40,675 bases of DNA from Neobacillus citreus (lineage in GTDB: Bacteria; Bacillota; Bacilli; Bacillales; Cytobacillaceae), in assembly GCF_018343545.2 (NCBI RefSeq), contig NZ_JAGYPE020000050.1, forward strand, positions 1 through 40,675, in the 5' to 3' direction. A program made the position numbers and the translations under genes. Below the pieces are notes generated by a model that saw only the letters and a list, made by a program, of their open reading frames with translations, made no database searches and was not told the DNA's origin. The first letter of the stretch is position 1, and the number at the start of each line of letters is the position of its first letter. Below are positions 32,689-40,675 of the stretch, piece after piece.

Positions 32689-32991
32689 TTATTCGTAAAG
32701 CTTGCTGCCGAATACATGCTTTTCAAGATTAGACAGGCGCTTTAAAATATCAAAATTGGTTGTCCCAGCAGGCTGTGCAGCAGGTTGCCTTTTTGCTGTA
32801 TCTTCCAGCTGTTTGCGAAGCCTTAGATTTTCTTGCTGAAGATCTTCTATTTCCTGATGGAAAGTACCATAATCTTTAATAATCAAATCCAAAAACTTAT
32901 CAACATCTTCTTGTCTATAACCACGTACGCCAGTTTTGAACTCTTTTTCCAAAATATCCTTTGCAGTTAGTTTCACTTTATCTGACAGCAT
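32689..32991 (-). CDS. gpsB: Cell division regulator GpsB
   Basis: 100 aa, DivIVA-like. N-terminal membrane/PBP-binding coiled coil (KVKLTAKDILEKEFKTGVRG, Y-x-EDVDKFLD) through about residue 70, a short QPAAQPAG linker, then the trimerising C-terminal helix TNFDILKRLSNLEKHVFGSK. Shuttles PBP1 between septum and side wall with EzrA (established in B. subtilis). ATG 32991 with GAGGTGA; an in-frame ATG at 33015 is not in the family. Confidence 0.96.
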   Translation of the reverse strand: MLSDKVKLTAKDILEKEFKTGVRGYRQEDVDKFLDLIIKDYGTFHQEIEDLQQENLRLRKQLEDTAKRQPAAQPAGTTNFDILKRLSNLEKHVFGSKLYE

Positions 32992-33128
32992 TCCAATCAC
33001 CTCAAGTTTAGCCAATCATTACCTATTATTTTTTCAAATATAAGCGGTTTTGTCAATTTTCAATTACAGTAAAGTAATTCAGCAGACATTATATTATATT
33101 TAGTATATTCTAAAATATTCGAGCAGGA

Positions 33129-33689
33129 TTAAAAATCAGACTGTTTAAGCTGTTCTTCTTCGACAATCATCTGCAAATCATAAAAGGTAATCAGCTCAAT
33201 CGAATAGGGATGATTTTTTTGATAATCAACAGCTAGTTCGTACAAATATTTTGGGCTTCCTTCCTTTTCCTGATCAAACAAGAGCAGAAGGCCATCACTC
33301 TTTTCAATAAAAAATTGATTTTTCAATCGGAATTGCCACGGTTTTTCATAGCCCTTTTTCGTAACTGAATCAATAAAATCCGCTTGCATGAGAACAGATT
33401 CGTACCATTCCTTATTGTTTTCATTCCAAGATGCTTCTTGATTTAAAAAAGGAGTGATAACGGCTAGCTTCAAATCTGGAAATTCCCCCTGCAGGTCAAA
33501 AACAGTTTCAGCTGCCCAAAGCTCCACTCCTAACTGTCCGCTGATCAGTACCCATTCCAGTCCATCTTCAAGCATGGGTACCAGTGATTTTTTGATAGCC
33601 GCTTTTATAAAATTTGCCGATGGATGATCTTTTTTAAAAATTCCTAATTCAAATGGTTTATATCCGGAAATGGCTAATACCTTAAGCAA
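33129..33689 (-). CDS. ypsA: YpsA family SLOG-domain protein
   Basis: 186 aa from TTG 33689. The longer frame to 33734 lacks a ribosome site, whereas GAGGAG lies 7 nt before this TTG and the protein then starts (L)LKVLAISGYKPFELGIF as in B. subtilis YpsA. SLOG fold with VLISGQLGVELWAAE (about residues 46-60) and KSDGLLLLFDQEKEGSPKY as nucleotide-binding loops. Sits next to gpsB as in other Bacillales, where YpsA has been linked to cell division. Confidence 0.92.
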   Translation of the reverse strand: MLKVLAISGYKPFELGIFKKDHPSANFIKAAIKKSLVPMLEDGLEWVLISGQLGVELWAAETVFDLQGEFPDLKLAVITPFLNQEASWNENNKEWYESVLMQADFIDSVTKKGYEKPWQFRLKNQFFIEKSDGLLLLFDQEKEGSPKYLYELAVDYQKNHPYSIELITFYDLQMIVEEEQLKQSDF

Positions 33690-33766
33690 GAATATTCTCC
33701 TCAAATGAAAAAATTTTTTAAAAGGGACAAACATTTTATTACCATTAGCATATTATAAAGTAACAA

Positions 33767-33795
33767 AATAAAAAACAAGGGCTAAAAGCCCTTGT
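33767..33795 (-). terminator. Rho-independent terminator of cotD
   Basis: Minus strand ACAAGGGCT-TTT-AGCCCTTGT then TTTTTATTTTG. Confidence 0.85.
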
Positions 33796-33811
33796 AAGAT
33801 TAGTCAAACTT

Positions 33812-34192
33812 TTAAGGTCTTGGTCCCATGAAAGGACCAGGTCCAGGTCCAAATCCAGGTGCGCCAAAGCCAGGGCCTGCCATACCAGGGCCTGCCATAC
33901 CATAACCTGGCATATTCGGCATTACATTTGGCATCGCATTAGGCAATGCGTTTGAAACAGGCATTACTGCTTGCGGTGCACATGGGTTGCAGCAGTTGAT
34001 GTGCTGGTTACATACCTCATCACAGCATGAAGCTGATTGCGGGCAATAATGTTTATGCTCAAACATATGATGATTCACAGTAGTAGTGTGAACCGGATGA
34101 ATATGGGGCACCACCGTTGTAGAGAAAGTATGATTCACAATGTTTGTCGTCGGATGAACCACCGGCGGGGCAAAATTAGTTCCTAGAAACAT
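33812..34192 (-). CDS. cotD: Spore inner coat protein CotD
   Basis: 126 aa. His-rich start (HPTTNIVNHTF, PHIHPVH, NHHMFEHKH), a Cys cluster (YCPQSASCCDEVC...INCC, about residues 56-75) that can crosslink in the coat, and a C-terminal Gly/Pro/Met-rich low-complexity tail with GPGMAGPG repeats. This composition and the location between ypsA and yprB fit CotD. Made in the mother cell. ATG preceded by GGGAGAG. The tail is longer than in B. subtilis (75 aa there as I recall). Confidence 0.88.
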   Translation of the reverse strand: MFLGTNFAPPVVHPTTNIVNHTFSTTVVPHIHPVHTTTVNHHMFEHKHYCPQSASCCDEVCNQHINCCNPCAPQAVMPVSNALPNAMPNVMPNMPGYGMAGPGMAGPGFGAPGFGPGPGPFMGPRP

Positions 34193-34315
34193 GTTAAGCT
34201 CTCCCTTCTTTTCTTTATTCTGTTTACATTAACAGCCTATGAAAAAAGGGTTACTCTTGTACTAAGGAAAACACCTATTTTTTATAATAATACCGGCTTC
34301 CTTGGGTTTATATCC

Positions 34316-34411
34316 TTATAACATAGTATAAAAGCTATCTTTCAAGCTTGTAAAAACAACAGCAGTTAAACAAACAACAACGAAAAATAAAAACAAAATT
34401 GCTTTATACAT
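34316..34411 (-). CDS. 31-residue membrane peptide
   Basis: ATG 34411 with GGAG 8 nt upstream. Begins MYKAILFLFFVVVCLTAVVF and ends in a short polar tail: one membrane helix and nothing else. Not recognised. It lies in the 380-nt gap between cotD and yprB; the rest of that gap (34193-34315 and 34412-34570) shows no ORF I can support. No clear terminator or promoter was identified. Confidence 0.45.
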   Translation of the reverse strand: MYKAILFLFFVVVCLTAVVFTSLKDSFYTML

Positions 34412-34570
34412 CCTACCCACTCCATAAAGTTTTTGCGCTTTTTTTACACAGCACACAATTTATAATTTTACCTATTAAGACGACAGTAAACAATATGGAA
34501 TTTCAAATTTTTCAGCATTAAATTGTGAACTTTTTGTTACATATTTTTAATAACCGTTAATTAAAGAAAT

Positions 34571-35839
34571 TTAACGTGGGCTTTTAATGATTTTTCGATT
34601 CAAACGCTCTTTTCGTGCTTGTAACTGGTCCATTGAAGGATCACCTGAAAGATTGTGCAAACTAGGGGTTCGCTCACTTATAATGATAGCTTGGCTACAG
34701 TATTGAAGAGCTAATTCTAAATCCTTTAATCTATGCTCATAGATTTTAGCCAATTCTACACATGCATCAAGCGCAAGACGCCCCTCCCCAGATTGGACAA
34801 CCTCGGTAAACAAATTTCTTGCTTTGTCCCATTCCCGGTCTTTTTTATACTGAAACGCAAGAGCAAGCTTTGCTTGGCAAGCTGTAACATCCTGCCCGTC
34901 TGTGAGTTTACCGAGGACTTTTTCTGCTTCATCCTTTTCACCGATAGCCGCAAACCAGCGGCCTACTTCAAAGGTTTCCTTTCTGGTAGAGTCGTGGTCT
35001 AATCCGCATAATTGAAAGGTCAGATGTGTATACAAAGTGACAAGCGACAATATATCAATTTCATTATGCTTGAGTATGCCAATCATGCCATCGGGCTTTT
35101 TGTTTTCAACGAAATCAAAATAAATCATCGGAGCTAAAAATCCCGAAATATCGTCAACCCTTTCTACCCCGAGAACCTCTTTTTCCACTACTGCTAATTT
35201 CAACCGTTCTAATTTGTGCTTCCAGAGTCTTTTGGCAGCGTGAAACAAGTCGAAATGACCAAAAGACGGAAGCCTTGGAACATGCTCTCTTACAAGCGTA
35301 TGTCTCGTTTTGACCTGCGGCCAGTCAAAGGCTTTCCCATTATAAGTGACAAGTGTCCGATAATTAATCTTTTCCAGAAAGCTTTGGTATAGCGGGACCT
35401 CGGCACCGGGATTTGGGAGGATATGCTGTCTTAAAATCAACTCTTCTCCCTCAATGCTGGCATACCCCAATAAGAAAATGGTATTGCCCGTCCCGCCGCC
35501 TAGCCCCGTCGTTTCTGTATCGAAAAAAAATAATTCTTCCGCCTGAAACCCTTTAGCAGATAATGGATGAGCGGCTGATTGCTGGTTCCAAGTTTCCATT
35601 GCCGTCAGAAAATCACGAAACCGATAATGGCCGTGCCGTTGGTCAAGCGGATATTTTACCTCTCTTATTAAACAGAAGTTTTCGTCTAAATAATAAGGAG
35701 AAACATGTTCTTGCTCCCATTGCTCTTTGTAAGGTATCTCAACGAACGTTTCTACTGAAGAGGGAACAGCCTTTTTATCTGAAGAATTCCCCGTCGACAA
35801 GTGGGGCTTTAAGCGATTCAATTTATTTTTTAAAGACAT
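34571..35839 (-). CDS. yprB: Mitomycin repair exonuclease MrfB (YprB)
   Basis: 422 aa. DEDD-type RNase H-fold exonuclease: FFDTETTGLGGGTGNTIFLL (motif I, about residues 108-127), VTYNGKAFDWPQ (motif II, about 158-169) and a later HNEIDILSLVTLY (motif III, about 250). C-terminal third carries TPR-like helices (about residues 300-400). In B. subtilis MrfB acts with helicase MrfA in mitomycin C adduct repair. ATG preceded by GGGGGAG, 14 nt behind mrfA: an operon. Confidence 0.92.
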   Translation of the reverse strand: MSLKNKLNRLKPHLSTGNSSDKKAVPSSVETFVEIPYKEQWEQEHVSPYYLDENFCLIREVKYPLDQRHGHYRFRDFLTAMETWNQQSAAHPLSAKGFQAEELFFFDTETTGLGGGTGNTIFLLGYASIEGEELILRQHILPNPGAEVPLYQSFLEKINYRTLVTYNGKAFDWPQVKTRHTLVREHVPRLPSFGHFDLFHAAKRLWKHKLERLKLAVVEKEVLGVERVDDISGFLAPMIYFDFVENKKPDGMIGILKHNEIDILSLVTLYTHLTFQLCGLDHDSTRKETFEVGRWFAAIGEKDEAEKVLGKLTDGQDVTACQAKLALAFQYKKDREWDKARNLFTEVVQSGEGRLALDACVELAKIYEHRLKDLELALQYCSQAIIISERTPSLHNLSGDPSMDQLQARKERLNRKIIKSPR

Positions 35840-35853
35840 CCTCGCACTCCCCC

Positions 35854-38133
35854 TTACCGCGATGATGATTCTAAGAAGGCATCAAGAATCATTAATGAAT
35901 CATGTTTGGCTGCATCTCCAACTGCATCCGTGCCAATGCATGATGGACACCCTGATTCACATTGGCAGCGTTCAATCATTTTTTTGCTTTCGAGCAAAAC
36001 CTCTGCCATCCCTGAATATATTTTTTCACTTAAGCCAATTCCTCCAGGATAGCGGTCATAAAAAAAGATGGTTGGCTTTTCATTATGGTCGGCCTTAACC
36101 TGCGGAATGACATGAATATCCTGCGGGTCGGCCATGACAAACAATGGGGCTATTGACCTTAAAGCATGGGCCGCCCCAACAAGTCCTTGCTCCAGCCGAA
36201 CAGCCCCCAATTCTGAGAGCGCCCTATTAAGCGAAATCCACGCGGCATTCGTATGAAGTTCCTCTTCCGGTAGGTGGATCGGACCGGAACCGATATTCTC
36301 ATGAGTTTCGAATTTAATTTTTTTAAAAATGGTCGCCATAGCCCTGACGCTGACATCCCCATAACCAATTTCCGCTTCATTGACCGGATGCAGTTTATCA
36401 ACCTCAAGTACTTTTAATTGAACCGCTAAATTGGCATCTGTAAAATAATCAACATCCACCTCACGGACAAATGCCTTTTTTTCGTCCCAATCCAGTTTTT
36501 CCACTTGAAATTGAGTGCCTTGGTGCAAATAAATGGCCTCATCGTGAAGCAGTGTCATTGCCGAAAAACGGTCCATTTCCCCGATGACCTTTACACTAGC
36601 AATATCGGTTTGGTCGACAATGATGACATTTTCTTGGGAAGCGGACCGCAGGCTGATATTGTGGGCCGGGAAAGAGTCGTTCATCCAGTACCATTTATCG
36701 CCGTTCCGATATAGAACTCGCTCTTCAGTTAAGTATTCCAAAAGCTCCTCAGTTCCCACATTACCGAACTTTTCGTCAGCCTTAAATGGAAGCTCGTAGG
36801 CGGCACATTTCATATGGTCAATCAATATGATTAGGTTGTCCGGATTAATCCGTGCTGTTTCCGGGCTTTTATTGAAGAAATAATCAGGATTTTGGATGAT
36901 ATATTGATCCAACGGACTCGAGCTTGCCACCATGATGACAAGAGCCTCTCCATGCCGTCTCCCTGCTCTTCCGGCCTGTTGCCAGGCACTAGAGATGGTT
37001 CCGGGATAACCTGTCATAATACACACCTGAAGTTGTCCAATATCGACACCAAGTTCAAGAGCATTCGTACTTACAACACCGTATATTTCCCCGGAACGCA
37101 AGCCTTTTTCTATTTTCCGTCGCTCTGTGGGGAGATAACCGCCGCGATACCCCATAATCGATTTGCTGCCCAACTCGTGTTTCACCAGTTCCTGGAGATA
37201 CGTTAAGATAATTTCAACTCGTACCCTGCTTCTGGCGAAAACAATCGTTTGGATTTTGTTTTTTAACAGTTCCCCGGCAATTTTCCGAACCTCAAGAGTC
37301 GCACTTCTTCTAATGTTTAATGGTTTGTTGACAATTGGCGGATTATAAAAAACGAAATGCTTCGTTCCGCTTGGTGCCCCGTTGTTGTCAATCAGGACCA
37401 TGTTTTCCTCAGTAAGGTTTTCCGCCAGTTCGAGAGGATTTGCGATCGTCGCAGATGTACAAATGAATACAGGATTGCTTCCATAGTAATGGCAAATCCG
37501 TTTTAGCCTCCTAATCACATTTGCCACATGACTGCCAAAAACGCCGCGATACGTATGAAGCTCATCAATCACGACAAATTTGAGATTTTCGAATAAAGAT
37601 ACCCATTTTGTATGATGGGGCAGGATGCCAGAATGCAGCATATCAGGATTGGTGATGACAACATGGCCTGCTTTTCTGACCCGCTGGCGGATATTTGCCG
37701 GTGTGTCTCCATCATACGTATAGCTGTTAATATCCATGGAGGCCGCTTGGATAATTTCGTTTATTTCACTTTTTTGATCCTGGGCGAGTGCCTTTGTCGG
37801 AAACATATACAGCGCTCGTGTGCTCGGGTCATTTAATATAGATTGAAGAACTGGCAGATTGTAGCAAAGTGTTTTTCCTGATGCCGTTGGTGTAACTGCC
37901 ACAATACTTCTTCCTGCCATCGTCGCTTCGTATGCTGATCTCTGATGGGTATAAAGCTCGTCTATCCCTTTTTGATTAAGCGCTTCATGCAATAGAGGAT
38001 GTAAATCCCTAGGAAATGTTACCGTTTGGGCTTCTTTCTTAGGGAGTGTATGCCACGCAGCGATATTATCTTTAAAATCCTCATTTACTTTAATATCTGA
38101 AAGGATGGCCTGCAAATCTTTTTTCAACTTCAT
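35854..38133 (-). CDS. yprA: DEXH-box DNA repair helicase MrfA (YprA)
   Basis: 759 aa. Superfamily 2 core: TPTASGKTLCYN (Walker A, about residues 81-92), VVIDELH (DELH, about 188), STNALELGVDIG and QQAGRAGRRH (motif VI). C-terminal DUF1998 domain with four Cys (CQCESGCPSCIG, about residues 722-733) binding zinc. Partner of MrfB; known to unwind DNA during mitomycin repair. ATG follows GAGGTGAG. Confidence 0.94.
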   Translation of the reverse strand: MKLKKDLQAILSDIKVNEDFKDNIAAWHTLPKKEAQTVTFPRDLHPLLHEALNQKGIDELYTHQRSAYEATMAGRSIVAVTPTASGKTLCYNLPVLQSILNDPSTRALYMFPTKALAQDQKSEINEIIQAASMDINSYTYDGDTPANIRQRVRKAGHVVITNPDMLHSGILPHHTKWVSLFENLKFVVIDELHTYRGVFGSHVANVIRRLKRICHYYGSNPVFICTSATIANPLELAENLTEENMVLIDNNGAPSGTKHFVFYNPPIVNKPLNIRRSATLEVRKIAGELLKNKIQTIVFARSRVRVEIILTYLQELVKHELGSKSIMGYRGGYLPTERRKIEKGLRSGEIYGVVSTNALELGVDIGQLQVCIMTGYPGTISSAWQQAGRAGRRHGEALVIMVASSSPLDQYIIQNPDYFFNKSPETARINPDNLIILIDHMKCAAYELPFKADEKFGNVGTEELLEYLTEERVLYRNGDKWYWMNDSFPAHNISLRSASQENVIIVDQTDIASVKVIGEMDRFSAMTLLHDEAIYLHQGTQFQVEKLDWDEKKAFVREVDVDYFTDANLAVQLKVLEVDKLHPVNEAEIGYGDVSVRAMATIFKKIKFETHENIGSGPIHLPEEELHTNAAWISLNRALSELGAVRLEQGLVGAAHALRSIAPLFVMADPQDIHVIPQVKADHNEKPTIFFYDRYPGGIGLSEKIYSGMAEVLLESKKMIERCQCESGCPSCIGTDAVGDAAKHDSLMILDAFLESSSR

Positions 38134-38272
38134 CTAGCTCACCTCATTACTTCTATTTTAGCGAATAAACGTTCGGAGAAAAAGAGGAAATTTATATTTT
38201 ACAAATACCTTTTTTTTATTCGGCCAAATTTTGTTACAATAGAATATATCGAACGAAACTGAAGGTGATGTA

Positions 38273-38971
38273 ATGAAAATCGATGAAATTAAAAGGGTGC
38301 TTTCCGAATTTACTCTCTTTCGCTCTTTAAACGACACGGAATTATCCAAAGTTACCGACATTGCGATTGCTAGAGAATGGAAGAAAAATAGCCATGTTTT
38401 TCATCAAGGGGATCCGCTTGAAAATGTTTATTTCATTTTTGATGGAAAGCTTAAAATTTATAAAAGCGATGTAAACGGGAAAGAACAAATCGTGGCCATT
38501 ATGAAAAAAGGGGAAATGTTTCCTCATGTCGGCTTTTTCCGAAAAGGAGACTATCCAGCCTACGCTGAGGTTCTAGAGCCTTCAACCCTGATTGCCGTGC
38601 CGATTTCCAAGTTTGAAAATGTTTTGATCGAAAATCCCGAGCTATGCATTAAGGTATTTAAAGTACTTGGTGAAAAGATAGTCGACCTGCAAAACCGGCT
38701 GGAAGAGCAAATTCTCAATAATACCTATGAACAGATTGTCAAACTGCTAATCCGCCTCGCCCAAAAGCACGGTAAAGAACAAGAGGATGGTACTATATTG
38801 TTAAAATCGGAATTTACCAATAAAGACCTAGCCAACATGATTGGAACAACACGCGAAACCATCAGCAGAACATTGACAAAAATGAAAAAAGACGAATTAA
38901 TCGAAGTCGATGAAGAGGGCGACATGATCCTCGATATCGAAATCCTTATGGAAGAAATTCATTTAATCTAA
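38273..38971 (+). CDS. Crp/Fnr-family transcriptional regulator, no Fe-S cysteines
   Basis: 232 aa. N-terminal cyclic-nucleotide-binding-like barrel (about residues 15-125), long dimerisation helix (126-150), and C-terminal winged helix with recognition segment TTRETISRTL (192-201). Arg194-Glu195...Arg199 resembles the R-E-x-x-x-R of Crp, which reads TGTGA half-sites. The only Cys is Cys125, so it lacks the Fe-S cluster of Fnr; heme- or ligand-sensing like DNR/NNR types is possible. ATG with GAAGGTGATG and -10 TACAAT at about 38237. It is a candidate for the TGTGA-N6-TCACT boxes at 19-27 kb, unproven. A terminator follows. Confidence 0.9.
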   Translation: MKIDEIKRVLSEFTLFRSLNDTELSKVTDIAIAREWKKNSHVFHQGDPLENVYFIFDGKLKIYKSDVNGKEQIVAIMKKGEMFPHVGFFRKGDYPAYAEVLEPSTLIAVPISKFENVLIENPELCIKVFKVLGEKIVDLQNRLEEQILNNTYEQIVKLLIRLAQKHGKEQEDGTILLKSEFTNKDLANMIGTTRETISRTLTKMKKDELIEVDEEGDMILDIEILMEEIHLI

Positions 38972-38980
38972 ATGAAAACT

Positions 38981-39010
38981 GCCACCGCAAGCTTATGCGG
39001 TGTTTTTTTT
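38981..39010 (+). terminator. Terminator of the Crp/Fnr gene
   Basis: CACCGCA-AGCTTA-TGCGGTG then eight T. Confidence 0.85.
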
Positions 39011-39084
39011 GTATGAAATGGGCACCGGGTCGGGACTAAACGCATATGATATCGTGTGAAAAATTGGAAAGAGAGGGTTTTAGG

Positions 39085-39573
39085 ATGTCTTCTAATCTTC
39101 CGAATGATAAAAATCATGAGAAAAAGCCTGTTTCCGAACCGTTTAGTCATTTGATGAAATCCATGAATGATTTTTTCATGGAGAAACCTATTAGAGGATT
39201 CTTGCAGTCCATCGATGATTTTTTCAAAACACCTTTTCCGTTTGATAGCAGCGGAGGCTTTCACGTAGAGACTGTTGAAAGAGAAAATGAATATTTAGTG
39301 TCGGCCGAACTCCCCGGTGTCAAAAGAGACCAAATCCATCTTAATATCACCGGAAACTACTTAACCATATCTGTTGAGAATAAAGAATTAGAAACCTCAG
39401 AGGATGAGCGAAATCAAATTTATCAGCGCCGTTTTGTCAGACAGCAAACCGCAAGAACCATCTCCCTGCCTCATATGATTAATGACAGAAAAATTAATGC
39501 CTCCTACCGGGACGGATTACTACAAATCCGCATACCCCGCGAAAAAGGAAAAATTATTGAAATTGACGAGTAA
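39085..39573 (+). CDS. Small heat shock protein, Hsp20/alpha-crystallin family
   Basis: 162 aa. Alpha-crystallin domain about residues 60-155 with VSAELPGVKRDQIHLNI, ENEYLV and the closing ASYRDGLLQIRIPRE (A-x-x-x-G-L-L-x-I-x-I-P). Polar N-terminal arm. Holdase chaperone; in Bacilli such proteins may also be spore-associated (CotP/YocM-type), which cannot be decided here. Start ATG 39085 has GAGAGGG about 7 nt before it; the ATG at 39046 lacks a site. Confidence 0.9.
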   Translation: MSSNLPNDKNHEKKPVSEPFSHLMKSMNDFFMEKPIRGFLQSIDDFFKTPFPFDSSGGFHVETVERENEYLVSAELPGVKRDQIHLNITGNYLTISVENKELETSEDERNQIYQRRFVRQQTARTISLPHMINDRKINASYRDGLLQIRIPREKGKIIEIDE

Positions 39574-39596
39574 GAATAATCATTTTCCATATTATA

Positions 39597-39631
39597 TAAA
39601 AAAGACGGCAACGCTTGCCGTCTTTTTTATT
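39597..39631 (+). terminator. Bidirectional terminator between hsp20 and yppG
   Basis: AAAAAAGACGGCAA-CGC-TTGCCGTCTTTTTT, 14-bp stem shared by convergent genes. Confidence 0.88.
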
Positions 39632-40187
39632 ACGCTTTAAAAATGCCGCTAAAGTTTTTTACTAAGGAAGAAACCTGCGTAACCGCATTCACCATCTGGC
39701 CCGCTGTATTCATCATTTTATTAAAATCCACTGAGCCATCCTGCGATTTAAAGGAATTCATTAAGGACTGCATACCACTTGGCTGTTTCGGAATAAAGCT
39801 TTGTTTAGGATATGGGTTCATAACCGGATATCCATTCATTGGCGCATATGGAGCAGGATACATATCCTCCTTTGGCTGCAGGGGATTCTGAAATAGGAAT
39901 TGTGAATCCTTTTGCGGATACTGGGAGTTTTGATAGTTCATATTCTGTGCGTTAGACCCAAGCTGATAAGCCGGCCCCATTGGCTGGAACGTACTTGGAT
40001 GATAGCCTCCCTGCGACTGGAAAGTGTTCCAGGTCTGATTCTGAACAGGAGGCTGATATGGAAAAGCTTGATTTCGCATTACTAAATGCCGGTTCCATTG
40101 TTGGCCAACTGGACCATATTGCATCATTTGTCCCGAATATCCATTATGAAAGAAGGTATTTGGTCTCATTTTTCCAAACACGGGCAA
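39630..40187 (-). CDS. yppG: YppG-like spore coat protein
   Basis: 185 aa, dominated by Gln, Pro, Tyr, Asn and Met low-complexity sequence (for example YQPPVQNQTWNTFQSQGGYH), with a more ordered C-terminus SLMNSFKSQDGSVDFNKMMN then an amphipathic helix, as in YppG coat proteins. Probably mother-cell expressed coat component. Starts at TTG 40187 (GGAGG at 6 nt); a downstream in-frame ATG has no ribosome site. Confidence 0.8.
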   Translation of the reverse strand: MPVFGKMRPNTFFHNGYSGQMMQYGPVGQQWNRHLVMRNQAFPYQPPVQNQTWNTFQSQGGYHPSTFQPMGPAYQLGSNAQNMNYQNSQYPQKDSQFLFQNPLQPKEDMYPAPYAPMNGYPVMNPYPKQSFIPKQPSGMQSLMNSFKSQDGSVDFNKMMNTAGQMVNAVTQVSSLVKNFSGIFKA

Positions 40188-40356
40188 ACATCTCCTCCGT
40201 ATTTATCTCTGCTTCACATTATGAAAAAAAAGCCTAATTGGTGATTCAAGGAAATGTCAAAATTTCAAAGATTTTGTCTAAAGTTTAAATTTTTGAAAAA
40301 ATAATAATCTCTTAATTTCATGTTACGATAGTAAAAATGATGAAGGAGGAGTAGGA

Positions 40357-40569
40357 ATGGACATACGCGAATTAAAAGTGAGATTTAGTCAAAACCGTGA
40401 TTACACCACTGATGATGTTAATGCACTAATGGATTTTGTTAAAAAGGCCTATATCTTCAATGAAATTAGCATTAAAGAATATCGCAATCTTGTCCGTGAA
40501 CTTGAAAATCAAGGTGCGGTGCCCCCAGAGGCAGCGCAGGAAAACTCCCTCATCGAACATAATAGTTAG
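40357..40569 (+). CDS. yppF: YppF family protein
   Basis: 70 aa, small, mostly helical and charged. Pattern F-x-QNR...ALMDFVKKAYIFNEISIKEYRNLVRELE matches YppF as I remember it; function unknown. ATG with GAAGGAGGAG. Divergent from yppG, as in the B. subtilis neighbourhood. Confidence 0.8.
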   Translation: MDIRELKVRFSQNRDYTTDDVNALMDFVKKAYIFNEISIKEYRNLVRELENQGAVPPEAAQENSLIEHNS

Positions 40570-40571
40570 TC

Positions 40572-40603
40572 AAAAAAAGAGATGCTCATGCATCTCTTTT
40601 CAG
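40572..40603 (+). terminator. Terminator of yppF
   Basis: AAAGAGATG-CTCATG-CATCTCTTT followed by TCAG; A-rich on the left. Confidence 0.75.
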
Positions 40604-40611
40604 ATTGTAGA

Positions 40612-40651
40612 CAAAAGGCATTCGAATGAGCCCATTCGGATGCCTTTTTGT
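40612..40651 (-). terminator. Second, bidirectional terminator hairpin
   Basis: AAAAGGCATTCGAATG and CATTCGGATGCCTTTTT around a short loop (one G-T pair). It probably ends a leftward gene entering from beyond the right edge. Confidence 0.7.
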
Positions 40652-40655
40652 TGGA

Positions 40656-40675
40656 TTATTGCTCGTAAGAGCAAA
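40656..40675 (-). CDS. Possible C-terminal end of a leftward gene
   Basis: Minus strand codons TGC TCT TAC GAG CAA TAA (CSYEQ then stop) directly ahead of a terminator hairpin. In B. subtilis yppE follows yppF, so this may be its end. Only six codons are visible. Confidence 0.3.

Noticed and set aside
33840..33930. Short direct repeats in the cotD region
   Set aside because: They encode the Gly/Pro/Met low-complexity tail of CotD (GPGMAGPG units), not a CRISPR or mobile repeat.
38969..38980. TAAATGAAAACT, identical to the left 12 nt of repeat copies 1 and 3
   Set aside because: The match stops there; it includes a stop codon plus A-rich sequence and runs straight into the regulator's own terminator. 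Could be a relic but chance is enough.

Overview
The window looks like a chromosomal segment of a spore-forming, low-GC Bacillota in the family Bacillaceae. Evidence for this: strong Shine-Dalgarno sites with TTG/GTG starts, SspL and CotD spore proteins, a type B RNase P RNA, and a gene neighbourhood that follows the Bacillus subtilis ypp-ypr-yps-ypv-ypw-ypb-ypc-ypd-ype block. Presence of a quinol nitric oxide reductase and a ba3-type oxidase suggests a species able to detoxify NO or denitrify (Neobacillus- or Mesobacillus-like is my guess; genus not provable here). No tRNA, CRISPR array, transposase or prophage was seen.

Layout. 1-70: 5' end of a group IIC intron, inserted right after the bsaA terminator. 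104-2830 (minus): fhs, a hypothetical gene and bsaA, closely spaced. 3058-4252 (plus): metA (TTG start, Glu111 type) and a DUF3892 gene. 4395-7077 (minus): mntR and topB. 7238-8898: a small hypothetical gene, cspD, ypeQ-like and ypeP-like genes. 9077-9997: EamA transporter. 10108-13255: DUF6123-like gene, divergent PAP2, sspL, a decayed kinase, ypcP, sulfurtransferase. 13277-18931: dynA, a Fur-controlled 26-residue membrane peptide, and the bpsA-bpsB alkylpyrone pair. 19592-28894: a respiratory/NO module (cbaD-cbaB-cbaA; DUF2249; 49-aa CxxC protein; quinol NO reductase; two more DUF2249 genes, a 12-TM polytopic protein, a DUF59/SufT-like protein), interrupted only by the M32 carboxypeptidase ypwA. 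28939-38133: the conserved block ypvA, ypsC, rnpB, gpsB, ypsA, cotD, mrfB(yprB)-mrfA(yprA). 38273-end: a Crp/Fnr regulator, Hsp20, yppG, yppF.

The most notable result is regulatory. Four transcription units of the NO module (cbaDBA, the first DUF2249 gene, qNOR, and the DUF2249-DUF2249-12TM-DUF59 operon) each carry a TGTGA-N6-TCACT/A type box, and in all four the box centre falls exactly 41.5 bp upstream of the start predicted from a TAnnnT -10 box. That is the geometry of a class II Crp/Fnr activator and ties these genes into one regulon.

The second is a roughly 115-bp repeat present three times (4250-4364, 9995-10076, 23493-23608). Each copy abuts the T-tract of a leftward gene's Rho-independent terminator. 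Two copies carry a 17-bp perfect hairpin capped by different GNRA-type loops, with two compensatory base-pair changes between them. All copies keep a 17-codon arginine-rich ORF.
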